Shown piece after piece: positions 17,482-25,551 of a DNA stretch of 57,888 nucleotides. A program made the position numbers and the translations under genes. The stretch spans positions 1 through 57,888 of the forward strand of contig NZ_JABASQ010000020.1 in NCBI RefSeq assembly GCF_016107535.1, written 5' to 3'. The stretch's first letter is position 1; every line of letters begins with the position of its first letter. The notes under the pieces were generated by a model. That model was not told where the DNA came from. It worked only from the letters and a program-made list of their open reading frames with translations, and did no database searches. Source of the DNA: Psychrobacter cibarius (GTDB lineage Bacteria > Pseudomonadota > Gammaproteobacteria > Pseudomonadales > Moraxellaceae).

Positions 17482-19023
17482 ATGGAAATGACGAATGCTA
17501 ACAGTTTAACGAGAGAAAGCGCCATCCAAACGGTTCAAGATGAAGTGATGTTAAATGCAGCCTATATAAATGGCGAATGGATGACTATTGAAGTGCCTGC
17601 TACCGATACTGCTGATGCTGATGCTGATAGCTATGACTCGAATCATGATTCAAGTTATGACTTATATGATTCAAATTCGGGAACAATCATCGCTACCACT
17701 CGATTGTGTACCAAGACACAGGTAGAAATGGCAGTCAATGCGGCTTCTGCGGAGTATCCATCTTGGTCGCAAACCACCGTAAGCACGCGTGCATCGTATC
17801 TCAATGCCATTGCCGAGAAGATGGAGCAGCAGTTTGACAAATTGGTGGGATTGTCTGTTTTAAATAACGGTAAGCCCATTGAAGAGGCAAAAATAGACGT
17901 GAGCGATGCCATTGCCTGCTATCGTTATTATGCCAATCTCATCACAGAACAAGCGACTTGGTCGGAGGTATCCACCAGCGAGTCAGGCATACGTTTGCTA
18001 AAAACGTATGCGCCTGTTGGTATTTGCGCTCTTATTGTCCCGTGGAATTTTCCAATGGTGACCACTGCTTGGAAGTTAGCCCCTGCATTGGCTGCAGGCT
18101 GTACGGTGCTATTAAAGCCCTCTGAGGTGACATTATTGCCAGAGTTGATGCTGGGCAATATATTGTCTGCTATTAAACTACCGAAAGGAGTCGTTAATAT
18201 TTTACCGGGTGCAGCTGAAGTGGGCGCTGCCATGACCTGCCATCCATTAATCGACAAAATTTCTTTTACTGGTAGCAACGCCGTTGGTGAAAAGGTAATG
18301 AGCCAAGCGGCAAAAGGTATCAAAGATATCAGTCTAGAGCTGGGCGGTAAGTCAGCCATCGTCGTATGTGCAGATGCTGATATCGACCATGCTTGTGATT
18401 TAATCATCGGTGGCATATTTACCAATGCTGGTCAGATCTGTTCAGCCACCTCAAGACTGCTCGTTCATGAAAGCATTGCTCAGTCGTTGTTCGACACATT
18501 AAAAGTTAAGACAGAAAGTTTGCAAATGGGTGATGGCTTTGACACTGACACGCAAATGGGCCCAATGGTTAGTGAGCAGCAGCTGAATCAAGTTAAAAAA
18601 TATTTCGACATCGCTGCTGCCGAAAACCTGACTTGTCTCACAGGTGGTGAGATCTTAAATCGACAAGGGTATTTTGCGATGCCGACGATTTATACCAATG
18701 TTCCAGTGACCAGTCAGTTATGGACAGAAGAGGTTTTTGGGCCGGTCTTAGTGAGTCAAACGTTTACCGACCATGCAGAGGCGATTGCTTTAGCCAATGA
18801 TAGCCAGTTTGCTTTGGCCGCGAGCATTGTCAGCGCTGATGAAACGGCGGCCGTAGAGATGGCGCTACAGATTCAAGCGGGTCATATCTGGATCAATGAA
18901 CAGCAAATTGTACTGCCAGAGTCAGGGTGGGGCGGGTTTAAGCAAAGCGGTATCGGTCGTGAGCTGGGTGTAGATGGCTTGTCTGCGTATCAAAAAAGCA
19001 AGCATGTGCTATTGAGTCATTAA
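17482..19023 (+). CDS. Aldehyde dehydrogenase, aminoaldehyde/betaine-aldehyde type
   Basis: A NAD(P)-dependent aldehyde dehydrogenase of 513 residues. Visible are VPWNFPMVTTAWKLAPALAAG and KPSEVT of the nucleotide fold, the general base Glu286 (LELGGKS) and the nucleophile Cys320 (NAGQICSATSRLLVHES). The GQICSATSRLLVHE block is shared with plant aminoaldehyde dehydrogenases, and 4-guanidinobutyraldehyde is a known substrate of that group. It would thus supply guanidinobutyrate to the ureohydrolase. I chose ATG 17482 because AAGGTGA lies 8 bp upstream; a TTG at 17473 is less likely. An acidic repeat-like insertion rich in Asp, Ser and Tyr lies at about residues 40-65. It lies 180 bp after the YjiH-like gene and is followed by a strong hairpin. 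Confidence 0.88.
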   Translation: MEMTNANSLTRESAIQTVQDEVMLNAAYINGEWMTIEVPATDTADADADSYDSNHDSSYDLYDSNSGTIIATTRLCTKTQVEMAVNAASAEYPSWSQTTVSTRASYLNAIAEKMEQQFDKLVGLSVLNNGKPIEEAKIDVSDAIACYRYYANLITEQATWSEVSTSESGIRLLKTYAPVGICALIVPWNFPMVTTAWKLAPALAAGCTVLLKPSEVTLLPELMLGNILSAIKLPKGVVNILPGAAEVGAAMTCHPLIDKISFTGSNAVGEKVMSQAAKGIKDISLELGGKSAIVVCADADIDHACDLIIGGIFTNAGQICSATSRLLVHESIAQSLFDTLKVKTESLQMGDGFDTDTQMGPMVSEQQLNQVKKYFDIAAAENLTCLTGGEILNRQGYFAMPTIYTNVPVTSQLWTEEVFGPVLVSQTFTDHAEAIALANDSQFALAASIVSADETAAVEMALQIQAGHIWINEQQIVLPESGWGGFKQSGIGRELGVDGLSAYQKSKHVLLSH

Positions 19024-19038
19024 ACGTTGGGCGCTTTC

Positions 19039-19086
19039 ATATCTTATTTAGCCATTAATATTGCTACCAATGGCTAAATAAGATAT
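19039..19086 (+). terminator. Hairpin after the aldehyde dehydrogenase gene
   Basis: A perfect 18-bp inverted repeat (19039-19056 with 19069-19086) around a 12-nt loop lies 16 bp after the stop codon. It is AT-rich with no strong T-run, so terminator function is likely rather than certain. Confidence 0.65.
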
Positions 19087-19136
19087 TTGCTTTGTAAATT
19101 AACTTTACTGGACTAAGAATACCATTCGATATAAAA

Positions 19137-19152
19137 TTGAGCAATCATTCAA
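19137..19152. promoter_or_regulatory. TetR operator-like palindrome TTGAGCAATCATTCAA
   Basis: It lies 57 bp before the TetR gene and matches the 16-bp motif found three times before the YnjA-like gene and twice before the DoxX gene. Autoregulation by the adjacent TetR protein is the natural inference. Confidence 0.6.
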
Positions 19153-19208
19153 ATTTTATCGCTGTGCTTGTTTTTATATGAGATTACAGCTTTTGAGATG
19201 GAGAAACT

Positions 19209-19820
19209 ATGTCACGTACCGCACTTTATAACCGTCAGGATGCCTTAGAACGCGCGTTACAGCTTTTTTGGCAAAAAGGCTTTCATGCTACTTCGTTAAA
19301 AGACATAGAAGAGGCGCTCGATATGCGTCCAGGAAGCATTTATGCTGCGTTTGGCAGTAAAGATGGATTATTTCAAGAGGCATTAGACTACTATGCTCGC
19401 CTAGGTTTGAGTGAGCTTGAGCGGGTAATGGGCGCTTATCAATCGCCACTGTTGGGGTTAGCCGCTTTCGTGCGTCAGCTGGGCGGTATTCGTGATAAAG
19501 GGCTGCCGAGTCAGGCTTGCATGCTGGTCAAAAGCTTACTGGAGCTTGGTGCTCGTGAGCAGACAGCGCTACAAAAAGTTGAAATGCTGCTGGCAGGTAT
19601 GGAGCTGCGTTTTATAAATTACTTTACCGAAGCACAGCGGCTGGGTGAGCTTGATAGTAAGTTGGATCCGACTAGGTTAGGTCGTCGCTTGCAGGCTGAA
19701 GTGATGGGATTGCGTGCTTTTGCGCAGCGTGATGTCGAGAGTGCAGCGGTGCAAGCGTTGGCTGAAGATATGGCGCTCTCTATAGAAGCGCTGCGTATTG
19801 ATAAACCTGTTGAAGTGTAG
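19209..19820 (+). CDS. TetR/AcrR-family regulator
   Basis: A 203-residue repressor. The N-terminal HTH covers about residues 8-55 (ALERALQLFWQKGFHATSLK, MRPGSIYAAFGSKDGLFQEA), and a helical ligand-binding domain follows. The SIYAAFGSKDGLF pattern is typical of TetR proteins near small redox or membrane genes. GGAG precedes the ATG. It is convergent with the DsbA-like gene and separated from it by two strong hairpins. Six matching 16-bp palindromes in this window suggest its targets are itself, the DsbA/YnjA-like pair and the DoxX gene. The inducer is unknown. Confidence 0.9.
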   Translation: MSRTALYNRQDALERALQLFWQKGFHATSLKDIEEALDMRPGSIYAAFGSKDGLFQEALDYYARLGLSELERVMGAYQSPLLGLAAFVRQLGGIRDKGLPSQACMLVKSLLELGAREQTALQKVEMLLAGMELRFINYFTEAQRLGELDSKLDPTRLGRRLQAEVMGLRAFAQRDVESAAVQALAEDMALSIEALRIDKPVEV

Positions 19821-19911
19821 TGTGCATGTGGACTATTTGCAAATAAGCACTGCTAAAGGGGTATTGCCGATTAAGTAAGGCTGATTGCTAAGATATTTTT
19901 GGTATGAAAAA

Positions 19912-19966
19912 AAGGGTTTTAGAGTTACTGTATAGTCTCGGGCTATACAGTAACTCTAAAACCCTT
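19912..19966. terminator. Long perfect hairpin between convergent genes
   Basis: A perfect 24-bp inverted repeat (19912-19935 with 19943-19966) encloses a 7-nt loop, with A-rich sequence on its left. It probably works as a bidirectional terminator between the TetR and DsbA-like genes. Confidence 0.7.
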
Positions 19967-19974
19967 AGCTTTGA

Positions 19975-20004
19975 AGACTAAACCATGACTTCATGGTTTA
20001 GTCT
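19975..20004. terminator. Second hairpin overlapping the end of the DsbA-like gene
   Basis: A 14-bp perfect inverted repeat with a 2-nt loop (19975-19988 with 19991-20004) contains the stop codon of the minus-strand gene. Its closeness to the 24-bp hairpin gives two stacked structures in under 100 bp. Confidence 0.5.
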
Positions 20005-20651
20005 GGCATGTCAGCTAACTGCTGCAAAATGCTTTTATAATTTTCAATACCTTGTGCGCCGCTAATTAAATGACGCTCATTGAAAACCATAGATGGCACA
20101 CTTTGAATGCCTTGTTGCTGCCAATGCTGCTTTTCTTTTTCTACCGCTGCAGCAAATCGCTGATCTTTTAAGACCGCTAGTGCTTCGCTACGATCCAGTC
20201 CAACATCGGCCGCAACATCGGCAAGCACACTATAATCTGATATATTTTGATTATCGACGAAGTGTGCGACGAACAATGCTTGTTTTAGCTCGTGCATACG
20301 CCCTTGTTGATCGGCCCAATGCAGCAACTGATGCGCATTAAAAGTATTGTAAGTACGAAAGTCATCGGTAAACTGAAAATTAAATCTAGCTTCAGCACCT
20401 ACTTCTGTCATTCTAGCTCGGTTCTCTTGAATGTCCTCAGCAGTCGTACCGTACTTCTCCATGATATGCTCACGATAGTTTCGTCCTTCGTGCGGTGTAT
20501 TAGGATTTAACTCAAATGGATGCCAGTGAATCTCGTGTGGAGTGTTGGTTTGTTTTAATGCCTCGGCTAGTTGACTATAGCCGATAGCGCACCAAGGGCA
20601 GACCACGTCTGACACGATATCTATTCGTAATGGCTTTTTTAAATTACTCAT
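19998..20651 (-). CDS. DsbA-family oxidoreductase of the FrnE type
   Basis: A 217-residue thioredoxin-fold protein of the DsbA/FrnE (2-hydroxychromene-2-carboxylate isomerase-like) family. The active-site motif C18-P-W-C21 lies right after the first strand (IVSDVVCPWCAIG), and the helical insertion follows. WHPFELNP and the cis-proline region near SVPSMVFNER are family features. There is no signal peptide, so it is cytosolic, as FrnE proteins are. AAGGAGCC precedes the ATG. It follows the YnjA-like gene by 28 bp and is probably co-transcribed under the palindromes at 21314-21424. Role in thiol redox or oxidative stress is inferred from the family. Confidence 0.9.
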   Translation of the reverse strand: MSNLKKPLRIDIVSDVVCPWCAIGYSQLAEALKQTNTPHEIHWHPFELNPNTPHEGRNYREHIMEKYGTTAEDIQENRARMTEVGAEARFNFQFTDDFRTYNTFNAHQLLHWADQQGRMHELKQALFVAHFVDNQNISDYSVLADVAADVGLDRSEALAVLKDQRFAAAVEKEKQHWQQQGIQSVPSMVFNERHLISGAQGIENYKSILQQLADMPD

Positions 20652-20679
20652 AGTGGCTCCTTATGTGGTTCTTATATAA

Positions 20680-21234
20680 TTAGACAGCTTTATGCCATTC
20701 AAACTTTTGGAAAGGCTTGTCGATTGGCGTGTTGGCCAAATGGTTGGTGTAGTTGCTCATCAATTTTTGAGCCGCTGCAAGAACCACTTCCAAAATCTGA
20801 CGTTTAGTAAAGCCTGCATATAAGAACGCTTGCACTGCGTCATCATTCACATTACCACGATCACGAACGACTGATAGCGTAAAGTTGCGTAATGCTTCTA
20901 GTTTTGCAGTTGGTAGTGGTGTCTCATTACGTAATGCATCAGTGATTGCGTCATCCACTTTCATGCTTTTTGCTATACCAGTATGAGCGGGTACACAGTA
21001 ATGGCACTCATGTTCTACGTTGATGGTTTGCCATACGACCGTGACTTCCTCATCATCGAAACTGCTGTCTAAAAACAACTGATGCAGGCGTTGATAGCCT
21101 TCTAATAGCCCAGGTGCTTCAGACATGACGGCATGTAGACCTGGGACTCTGCCAAATGCTTTGATAGATACATCAAGCAAATCTTTACTTTCTGCTGGGG
21201 CTGTGTCTTTGTCGTGTAGAGTAAATTCAGTCAT
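20680..21234 (-). CDS. YnjA-like carboxymuconolactone-decarboxylase/AhpD-family protein
   Basis: A 184-residue alpha-helical protein of the AhpD-like family. The redox motif is visible as E-H-E-C77-H-Y-C80-V-P-A-H84, the Glu-Cys-x-x-Cys-His arrangement used by alkylhydroperoxidase D. Length and pattern resemble E. coli YnjA, whose gene neighbours (ynjBCD and ynjF) have homologues a few kilobases away on the same strand. It is first in an apparent two-gene operon with the DsbA-like gene, pairing two CxxC proteins. Three operator-like palindromes lie 80-190 bp upstream. Peroxidase activity is inferred. Confidence 0.87.
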   Translation of the reverse strand: MTEFTLHDKDTAPAESKDLLDVSIKAFGRVPGLHAVMSEAPGLLEGYQRLHQLFLDSSFDDEEVTVVWQTINVEHECHYCVPAHTGIAKSMKVDDAITDALRNETPLPTAKLEALRNFTLSVVRDRGNVNDDAVQAFLYAGFTKRQILEVVLAAAQKLMSNYTNHLANTPIDKPFQKFEWHKAV

Positions 21235-21313
21235 GTGAAAGTCCTTCGGATAATTATTAGTGAATTGTTGTAAAAGTAAGTGTGTAGAAGCGATTTGAGA
21301 ACCTATTATATAG

Positions 21314-21424
21314 TTGAGTGATTGCTCAATTTAATAAGTGAGATTTTTGTGAGTCGCTCAACAACTGCAGCTACTATAATCGATTTTGAGTAATCGTTCA
21401 AATTATATTTGAGTGAATGCTCAA
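21314..21424. promoter_or_regulatory. Three TetR operator-like palindromes before the YnjA-like gene
   Basis: TTGAGTGATTGCTCAA (21314-21329), TTGAGTAATCGTTCAA (21386-21401) and TTGAGTGAATGCTCAA (21409-21424) share one 16-bp pattern. The copies at 21386 and 21409 are 23 bp apart, start to start. This multiple-site arrangement is expected of tight TetR-type repression. Confidence 0.65.
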
Positions 21425-21473
21425 GTTGTTTGTAACTTCGACTTACATTCAAAGCTAGGCGGCATCACGACAG

Positions 21474-22283
21474 TTATTTGTTTTTCTTAACCAAGTCATT
21501 GCTAAAGGGCATGGTTAACAATCCCCATAGCGAGGCATTTTGTTTGGCTGCTGGGTACTCTTTTAGTCCAATATCTAGCTCATTATCAGACTGCTTTGCT
21601 TTACCCTTATAACTACCAAAAATCCAATCCCACCAAATGACACTAAAGCCATAATTTGAGTTGGTCTCACTAACGCGTTGGCTATGGTGAATACGGTGCA
21701 AAATCTGGGTCATTAATATTAATCGCAGCGGTTTTTCAAGCGCAGGTGGCAGGCGAATATTGGCATGGTTAAATATCGCTAAGCCATTTAAAGCAATCTC
21801 AAATATCAATACAGCGATGGCAGGAACACCCAATAAGCTAACGGCAGCGAGCTTTACTAGAATGCTTAAAACGATTTCAATGGGATGAAATCTAAGCCCT
21901 GTGCTGGCATCAACATGCGCATCAGCGTGATGGACTTTATGTAAACGCCATAGAATAGGTACGCGGTGAAATAATCGATGCTGCCAGTAAATGATGATGT
22001 CGAGCAATATCAAGCTTAGTATGACGACGACGATGCTTGGCAAATTGATGATATTAAATAGACCAATCCCATGCTGCTGATTATAAAGCGCTACAGCCGT
22101 TAGACCGACAGGCACCGCTAGACGAGCAATAACTGACGAGATAAAAACCAAGCCAAAGTTAGCGAACCAGCGTTTGCTGCTTTTGATCGGTGCTTGACGT
22201 GCAGGCATGCGCCATTCTATCAGCATCATAATCACCAAAATGCTTAAAAAGAACCCAAGCCGCCACCATACTTCGTTAGTCAT
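21474..22283 (-). CDS. Fatty-acid-hydroxylase/sterol-desaturase-family membrane protein
   Basis: A 269-residue integral membrane di-iron enzyme of the fatty acid hydroxylase superfamily. Histidine clusters visible in order are WQHRLFHR, LHKVHHADAHVD, RFHPIE and HRIHHSQ, which together supply the eight or more histidines that bind the diiron centre. Hydrophobic segments lie at about 5-25, 40-60, 75-95 and 140-165. The family oxygenates lipids, but this member's substrate cannot be told. It is the last gene of the minus-strand set that begins at 29093, 24 bp after the CDP-alcohol phosphatidyltransferase gene. That suggests action on a membrane lipid. Confidence 0.88.
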   Translation of the reverse strand: MTNEVWWRLGFFLSILVIMMLIEWRMPARQAPIKSSKRWFANFGLVFISSVIARLAVPVGLTAVALYNQQHGIGLFNIINLPSIVVVILSLILLDIIIYWQHRLFHRVPILWRLHKVHHADAHVDASTGLRFHPIEIVLSILVKLAAVSLLGVPAIAVLIFEIALNGLAIFNHANIRLPPALEKPLRLILMTQILHRIHHSQRVSETNSNYGFSVIWWDWIFGSYKGKAKQSDNELDIGLKEYPAAKQNASLWGLLTMPFSNDLVKKNK

Positions 22284-22307
22284 TAGCTGCCTCTTAACTT
22301 ATTCTAT

Positions 22308-22943
22308 TTATATACTGTTTTTATCTATTTCTAGCTGCTTAAGGGTATGGTAGCCGCCATGGATACGGGTAAAAATCGTAATCGCGCAGGCAGTGGCAAA
22401 AATGCTGGCGAGTAATACAAAGTGCTGTGGCCACAGGCAAAAAGCGACAAACAGTGCGATGGTTTCGGTGCCCTCAGTCAAACCGTTTAAATAATAAAAG
22501 CTTTTATATTTAAACTGTGGTTTATCCAGTGTAAACTTTTCCGCAGCAATGGCAAACGCTAAAAAGCTAGAGCCTGTGCCAATAAAGGTCGCGAGTAATA
22601 AAGCGCCAGCAATGGCATTCTGTTCAGGATTTGCCAAGATAAAACCCAGCGGGATGACGGCATAAAATAAAAAGTCGAGCGTAATATCTAAGTAGCCGCC
22701 TGCGCTTGAGCTTTGCTTTGCATAACGGGCTAAAGCGCCATCAAGACCATCAAAAATACGATTTAATGCAATGGCTGCCAGTGCGCCATACCAAAGCTCA
22801 AATGCGAGTAACGGCAAGGCTAACATACCGATTAAAAAGCCTGCCACCGTGAGTTGATCAGCCGTAATACCGCATTTATGTAACACAACGACGACAGGGC
22901 TTAGTATCGGCTTAATCATGGGCGTAATAAATTTATCTAGCAT
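22308..22943 (-). CDS. ynjF: CDP-alcohol phosphatidyltransferase (YnjF-like)
   Basis: A 211-residue inner-membrane enzyme that transfers a phosphatidyl or related group from a CDP-linked donor to an alcohol. The full signature is present: Asp65, Asp68-Gly69, Ala72-Arg73, Gly82, Asp86 and Asp90 (in DGLDGALARY and GYLDITLDF), with the two metal ions bound by the aspartates. About six hydrophobic segments are seen. Size and neighbourhood match E. coli YnjF, next to ynjBCD. The acceptor alcohol is unknown. It lies 64 bp after the YnjD-like gene and 24 bp before the hydroxylase gene. Confidence 0.9.
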   Translation of the reverse strand: MLDKFITPMIKPILSPVVVVLHKCGITADQLTVAGFLIGMLALPLLAFELWYGALAAIALNRIFDGLDGALARYAKQSSSAGGYLDITLDFLFYAVIPLGFILANPEQNAIAGALLLATFIGTGSSFLAFAIAAEKFTLDKPQFKYKSFYYLNGLTEGTETIALFVAFCLWPQHFVLLASIFATACAITIFTRIHGGYHTLKQLEIDKNSI

Positions 22944-23007
22944 GCGCTTGCCTTTTGTATTTCGCTTTGACGTTTAAGACTTTATGTATAAAACGATAAC
23001 TCTAAAA

Positions 23008-23664
23008 CTACAGTTCTAAATGAATGACTTTACCGTTTGCGGCCTCGGCATCGCTATAATCGTGGGTGACCATGATGGCGGGAAGTTTATGAGTGCGGAT
23101 TTGCTCAAATACCAGTTGCCGCGTATCTACTCGAAGTTGGGTATCAAGCTTGCTAAAAGGCTCATCGAGTAGTATCGCTTTTGGTGCGCTGAGCAAAGTG
23201 CGCAGTAGCGCCACGCGTGCTTGTTGTCCGCCTGATAAATTATCGGGATGGCGATTTCCCATACCTGCTAGACCAACTTGTTCAAGTGCCTGCTCTATTT
23301 TTTCACGGCGCTGTTTTTTATTGAGCTTCTCAGCGCTATTCTTATTGTCTTGAGGCATCGCAAAAGCAATATTACCTGCGACCGATAAATGCGAAAACAG
23401 CAGAGCATCTTGATACAGTACCCCAATATGACGCAGGTGCGTCGGCAGATGGCTTACATTTTTATCATTTAACCAAACCTCACCAGTAGCGGTGAAACCA
23501 TTTGGCAATATACCTGTGAGCCAGTTCAACAAGCTTGATTTACCACTACCAGATGGACCCATGATGGTTAGTATTTCACCACCAGCAATCTGCTCATCTA
23601 AGCTCAGTAATAGCTCGCCTTGTCGATATAACTGCAAGTTTTTTATCTGTAAAGAGGATTGCAT
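23008..23664 (-). CDS. ynjD: ABC transporter ATP-binding protein (YnjD-like)
   Basis: A 218-residue cytosolic ATPase of an importer. Walker A is GPSGSGKSS (about 35-43), the Q-loop region is GVLYQDALLF, the signature is LSGGQQARV and Walker B is AILLDEPFSKLD, with the switch histidine in MVTHDY. I start at ATG 23664; the frame also extends one TTG codon upstream. It powers the YnjC-like permease encoded 99 bp upstream. The pairing with a double-domain permease and a YnjB-like binding protein matches the ynjBCD group. Confidence 0.92.
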   Translation of the reverse strand: MQSSLQIKNLQLYRQGELLLSLDEQIAGGEILTIMGPSGSGKSSLLNWLTGILPNGFTATGEVWLNDKNVSHLPTHLRHIGVLYQDALLFSHLSVAGNIAFAMPQDNKNSAEKLNKKQRREKIEQALEQVGLAGMGNRHPDNLSGGQQARVALLRTLLSAPKAILLDEPFSKLDTQLRVDTRQLVFEQIRTHKLPAIMVTHDYSDAEAANGKVIHLEL

Positions 23665-23763
23665 CAAGAGCCCTTTATCTGCGTTTTTATGGTGAGTTGT
23701 TTTTCAAAATCAGTGCTATTTAGAATCAGTGCTCTTCAAAACGAATGTATTTCAAAAAACGTT

Positions 23764-25551
23764 TTAACGGCTGCTATTTTTACCACTTTTAAAGAAGTAC
23801 TTTGGCAATACCCACGCCAATATAAACCCAACTAAGGGTAGCGCCATTTGGATGATGGCATACACTGCACTAGTGCGTCTACTGGCACCATTAGCGAGGG
23901 TTACGGCTTCTGTGGTGATGGTGGCGATACGTCCGCCGCCTGCTAATAATGTCGGCAAATATTGACCGAAGCTAATCGCCAAACCAAGAGCGATAGCAAT
24001 TAACAGTGGCGCAAACAGTTGTGGTAATTTCACCTGCAAAAATACTTTGGCTGGCGTCGCACCAAGGCTTGCCGCTACATGAGCAAAACGAGGGTCTAGA
24101 CGTCGATAACTGCTAGCAAGCGATAAAAATACATAGGGCAGCACAAAGAGCAGATGGGTAAATGCCACATTAAAAAACGCCGTTTGGTTATTAACCAGTT
24201 GCTGTAGCCATACTAAGCCAAATAAAAAGGCAATGCTGGGCACTAACAGCGGCAAATAGATAATTAAACTGGTAAATTTTGAAAGTGGCTTTTTACTTAA
24301 TTGCTCCGCTTCTAAACACAATAAAGTCAGCACAATGGCAAATACGGTACTCACGATACCGATAGCAACGGTATTAAATAACGGCGTACACATTTGCGTA
24401 AAGGCGCTTTGAAAATGTAATAACACCAACTGCTCTGGCAATACGGCGGGAAAGCGCCAAAAACCAGCCACTGACCACATTACCAGCCCAATGAGCGCTA
24501 GCAAGATAAAGCCAATCACCACAGCGGTCAACGCTGCGGTGGTTTTTTGCCATAGTGCATCGGCATAGTTGCGCTTGCCATTGACCAACGTACCATTAAA
24601 ACAAGTTTTAAGGATTCTCTCAGCGCCTAGCCATAAGGCGATTAAACCACCCGTCAACGCCAGCTGTAACAACGCGCCTGCCGAGGCTTTTATACGTAAG
24701 TTTAAATCAACATCGTTAAACCATTGCATGATAGTGACCGCCAGTGTTGGCGGCGTGTTCGGACCCAATATCAATGGCATCTCTATGCTGGCACTGGCAT
24801 AGGCGAGCACGGCTAAGATAGGCAAACGTAAAAAAGGATAGAAGACAGGCAGTACCGCTTTAAAAAAGGCAGTAATGGGGTAATAGCCGAGATTTAGCGC
24901 AACTTTATACTGCTGACGTAGCTTTTTACCAAGCTCTGGTTGTGCCAAAGCACCTAGCGCCATTAATAATAAAAACGGCAGCTCTTTTAAGGTTAAACCC
25001 AAGATAATACTGATGCCGTAGGGGTCATGCGGAAACATCCCGCCTGGCGCCAACTCCCAACCGCTTAGCCACGGTGAAATAAGGCGTGAAAACATACCAG
25101 AAGGCGCAATTAAAAATCCAACCGCGATGGCTGCCGCTGCATGAGGAATGACCAAGATTGGGCTCAATAAATGCTCAATACGGGTCAGCCAAACGCTATT
25201 AAAAAACGCCGCCAAAATCATTAAGGTCATGACAAAAGCGAATAGCGTGCTGATTAATCCAGTAGCGATGCTTAACGCTACCATTTGGGTAAGACCAGAC
25301 GTCTGCCAAAGATCGTTAAAGCCTTGTAGACTAATGATCGTTTTCTCAAGTGCGGGCACCCAGCTAAAGGCAGGTAACAGCACGCTGAGTAAACCACCGA
25401 GTACTGGTAATATTAGCAGTAGCAGTAAGAGTCTCGGACTTAAGGAGACGATGCGTGTAAATAGGTCTGTTTGATAAGGCGTTTTCATGCCAGTTTTTGT
25501 TGCAAAATCGACGTTTTTCTTAGCCGTTTTATTATTAGAATCTTCACTCAT
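23764..25551 (-). CDS. ynjC: ABC transporter permease with two fused membrane domains (YnjC-like)
   Basis: A 595-residue inner-membrane permease, longer than usual because two BPD_transp_1-type domains are fused. Each half ends in an ATPase-coupling (EAA) loop, seen near residues 205-245 (NLGYYPITAFFKAVLPVF) and near 490-525 (AASLGATPAKVFLQVKLPQL). About twelve hydrophobic segments are present. It resembles thiamine/iron-type permeases and the uncharacterised E. coli YnjC. Its start overlaps the stop of the ynjB-like gene by 4 bp (ATGA), so the two are translationally coupled. The substrate is unknown. Confidence 0.9.
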   Translation of the reverse strand: MSEDSNNKTAKKNVDFATKTGMKTPYQTDLFTRIVSLSPRLLLLLLILPVLGGLLSVLLPAFSWVPALEKTIISLQGFNDLWQTSGLTQMVALSIATGLISTLFAFVMTLMILAAFFNSVWLTRIEHLLSPILVIPHAAAAIAVGFLIAPSGMFSRLISPWLSGWELAPGGMFPHDPYGISIILGLTLKELPFLLLMALGALAQPELGKKLRQQYKVALNLGYYPITAFFKAVLPVFYPFLRLPILAVLAYASASIEMPLILGPNTPPTLAVTIMQWFNDVDLNLRIKASAGALLQLALTGGLIALWLGAERILKTCFNGTLVNGKRNYADALWQKTTAALTAVVIGFILLALIGLVMWSVAGFWRFPAVLPEQLVLLHFQSAFTQMCTPLFNTVAIGIVSTVFAIVLTLLCLEAEQLSKKPLSKFTSLIIYLPLLVPSIAFLFGLVWLQQLVNNQTAFFNVAFTHLLFVLPYVFLSLASSYRRLDPRFAHVAASLGATPAKVFLQVKLPQLFAPLLIAIALGLAISFGQYLPTLLAGGGRIATITTEAVTLANGASRRTSAVYAIIQMALPLVGFILAWVLPKYFFKSGKNSSR

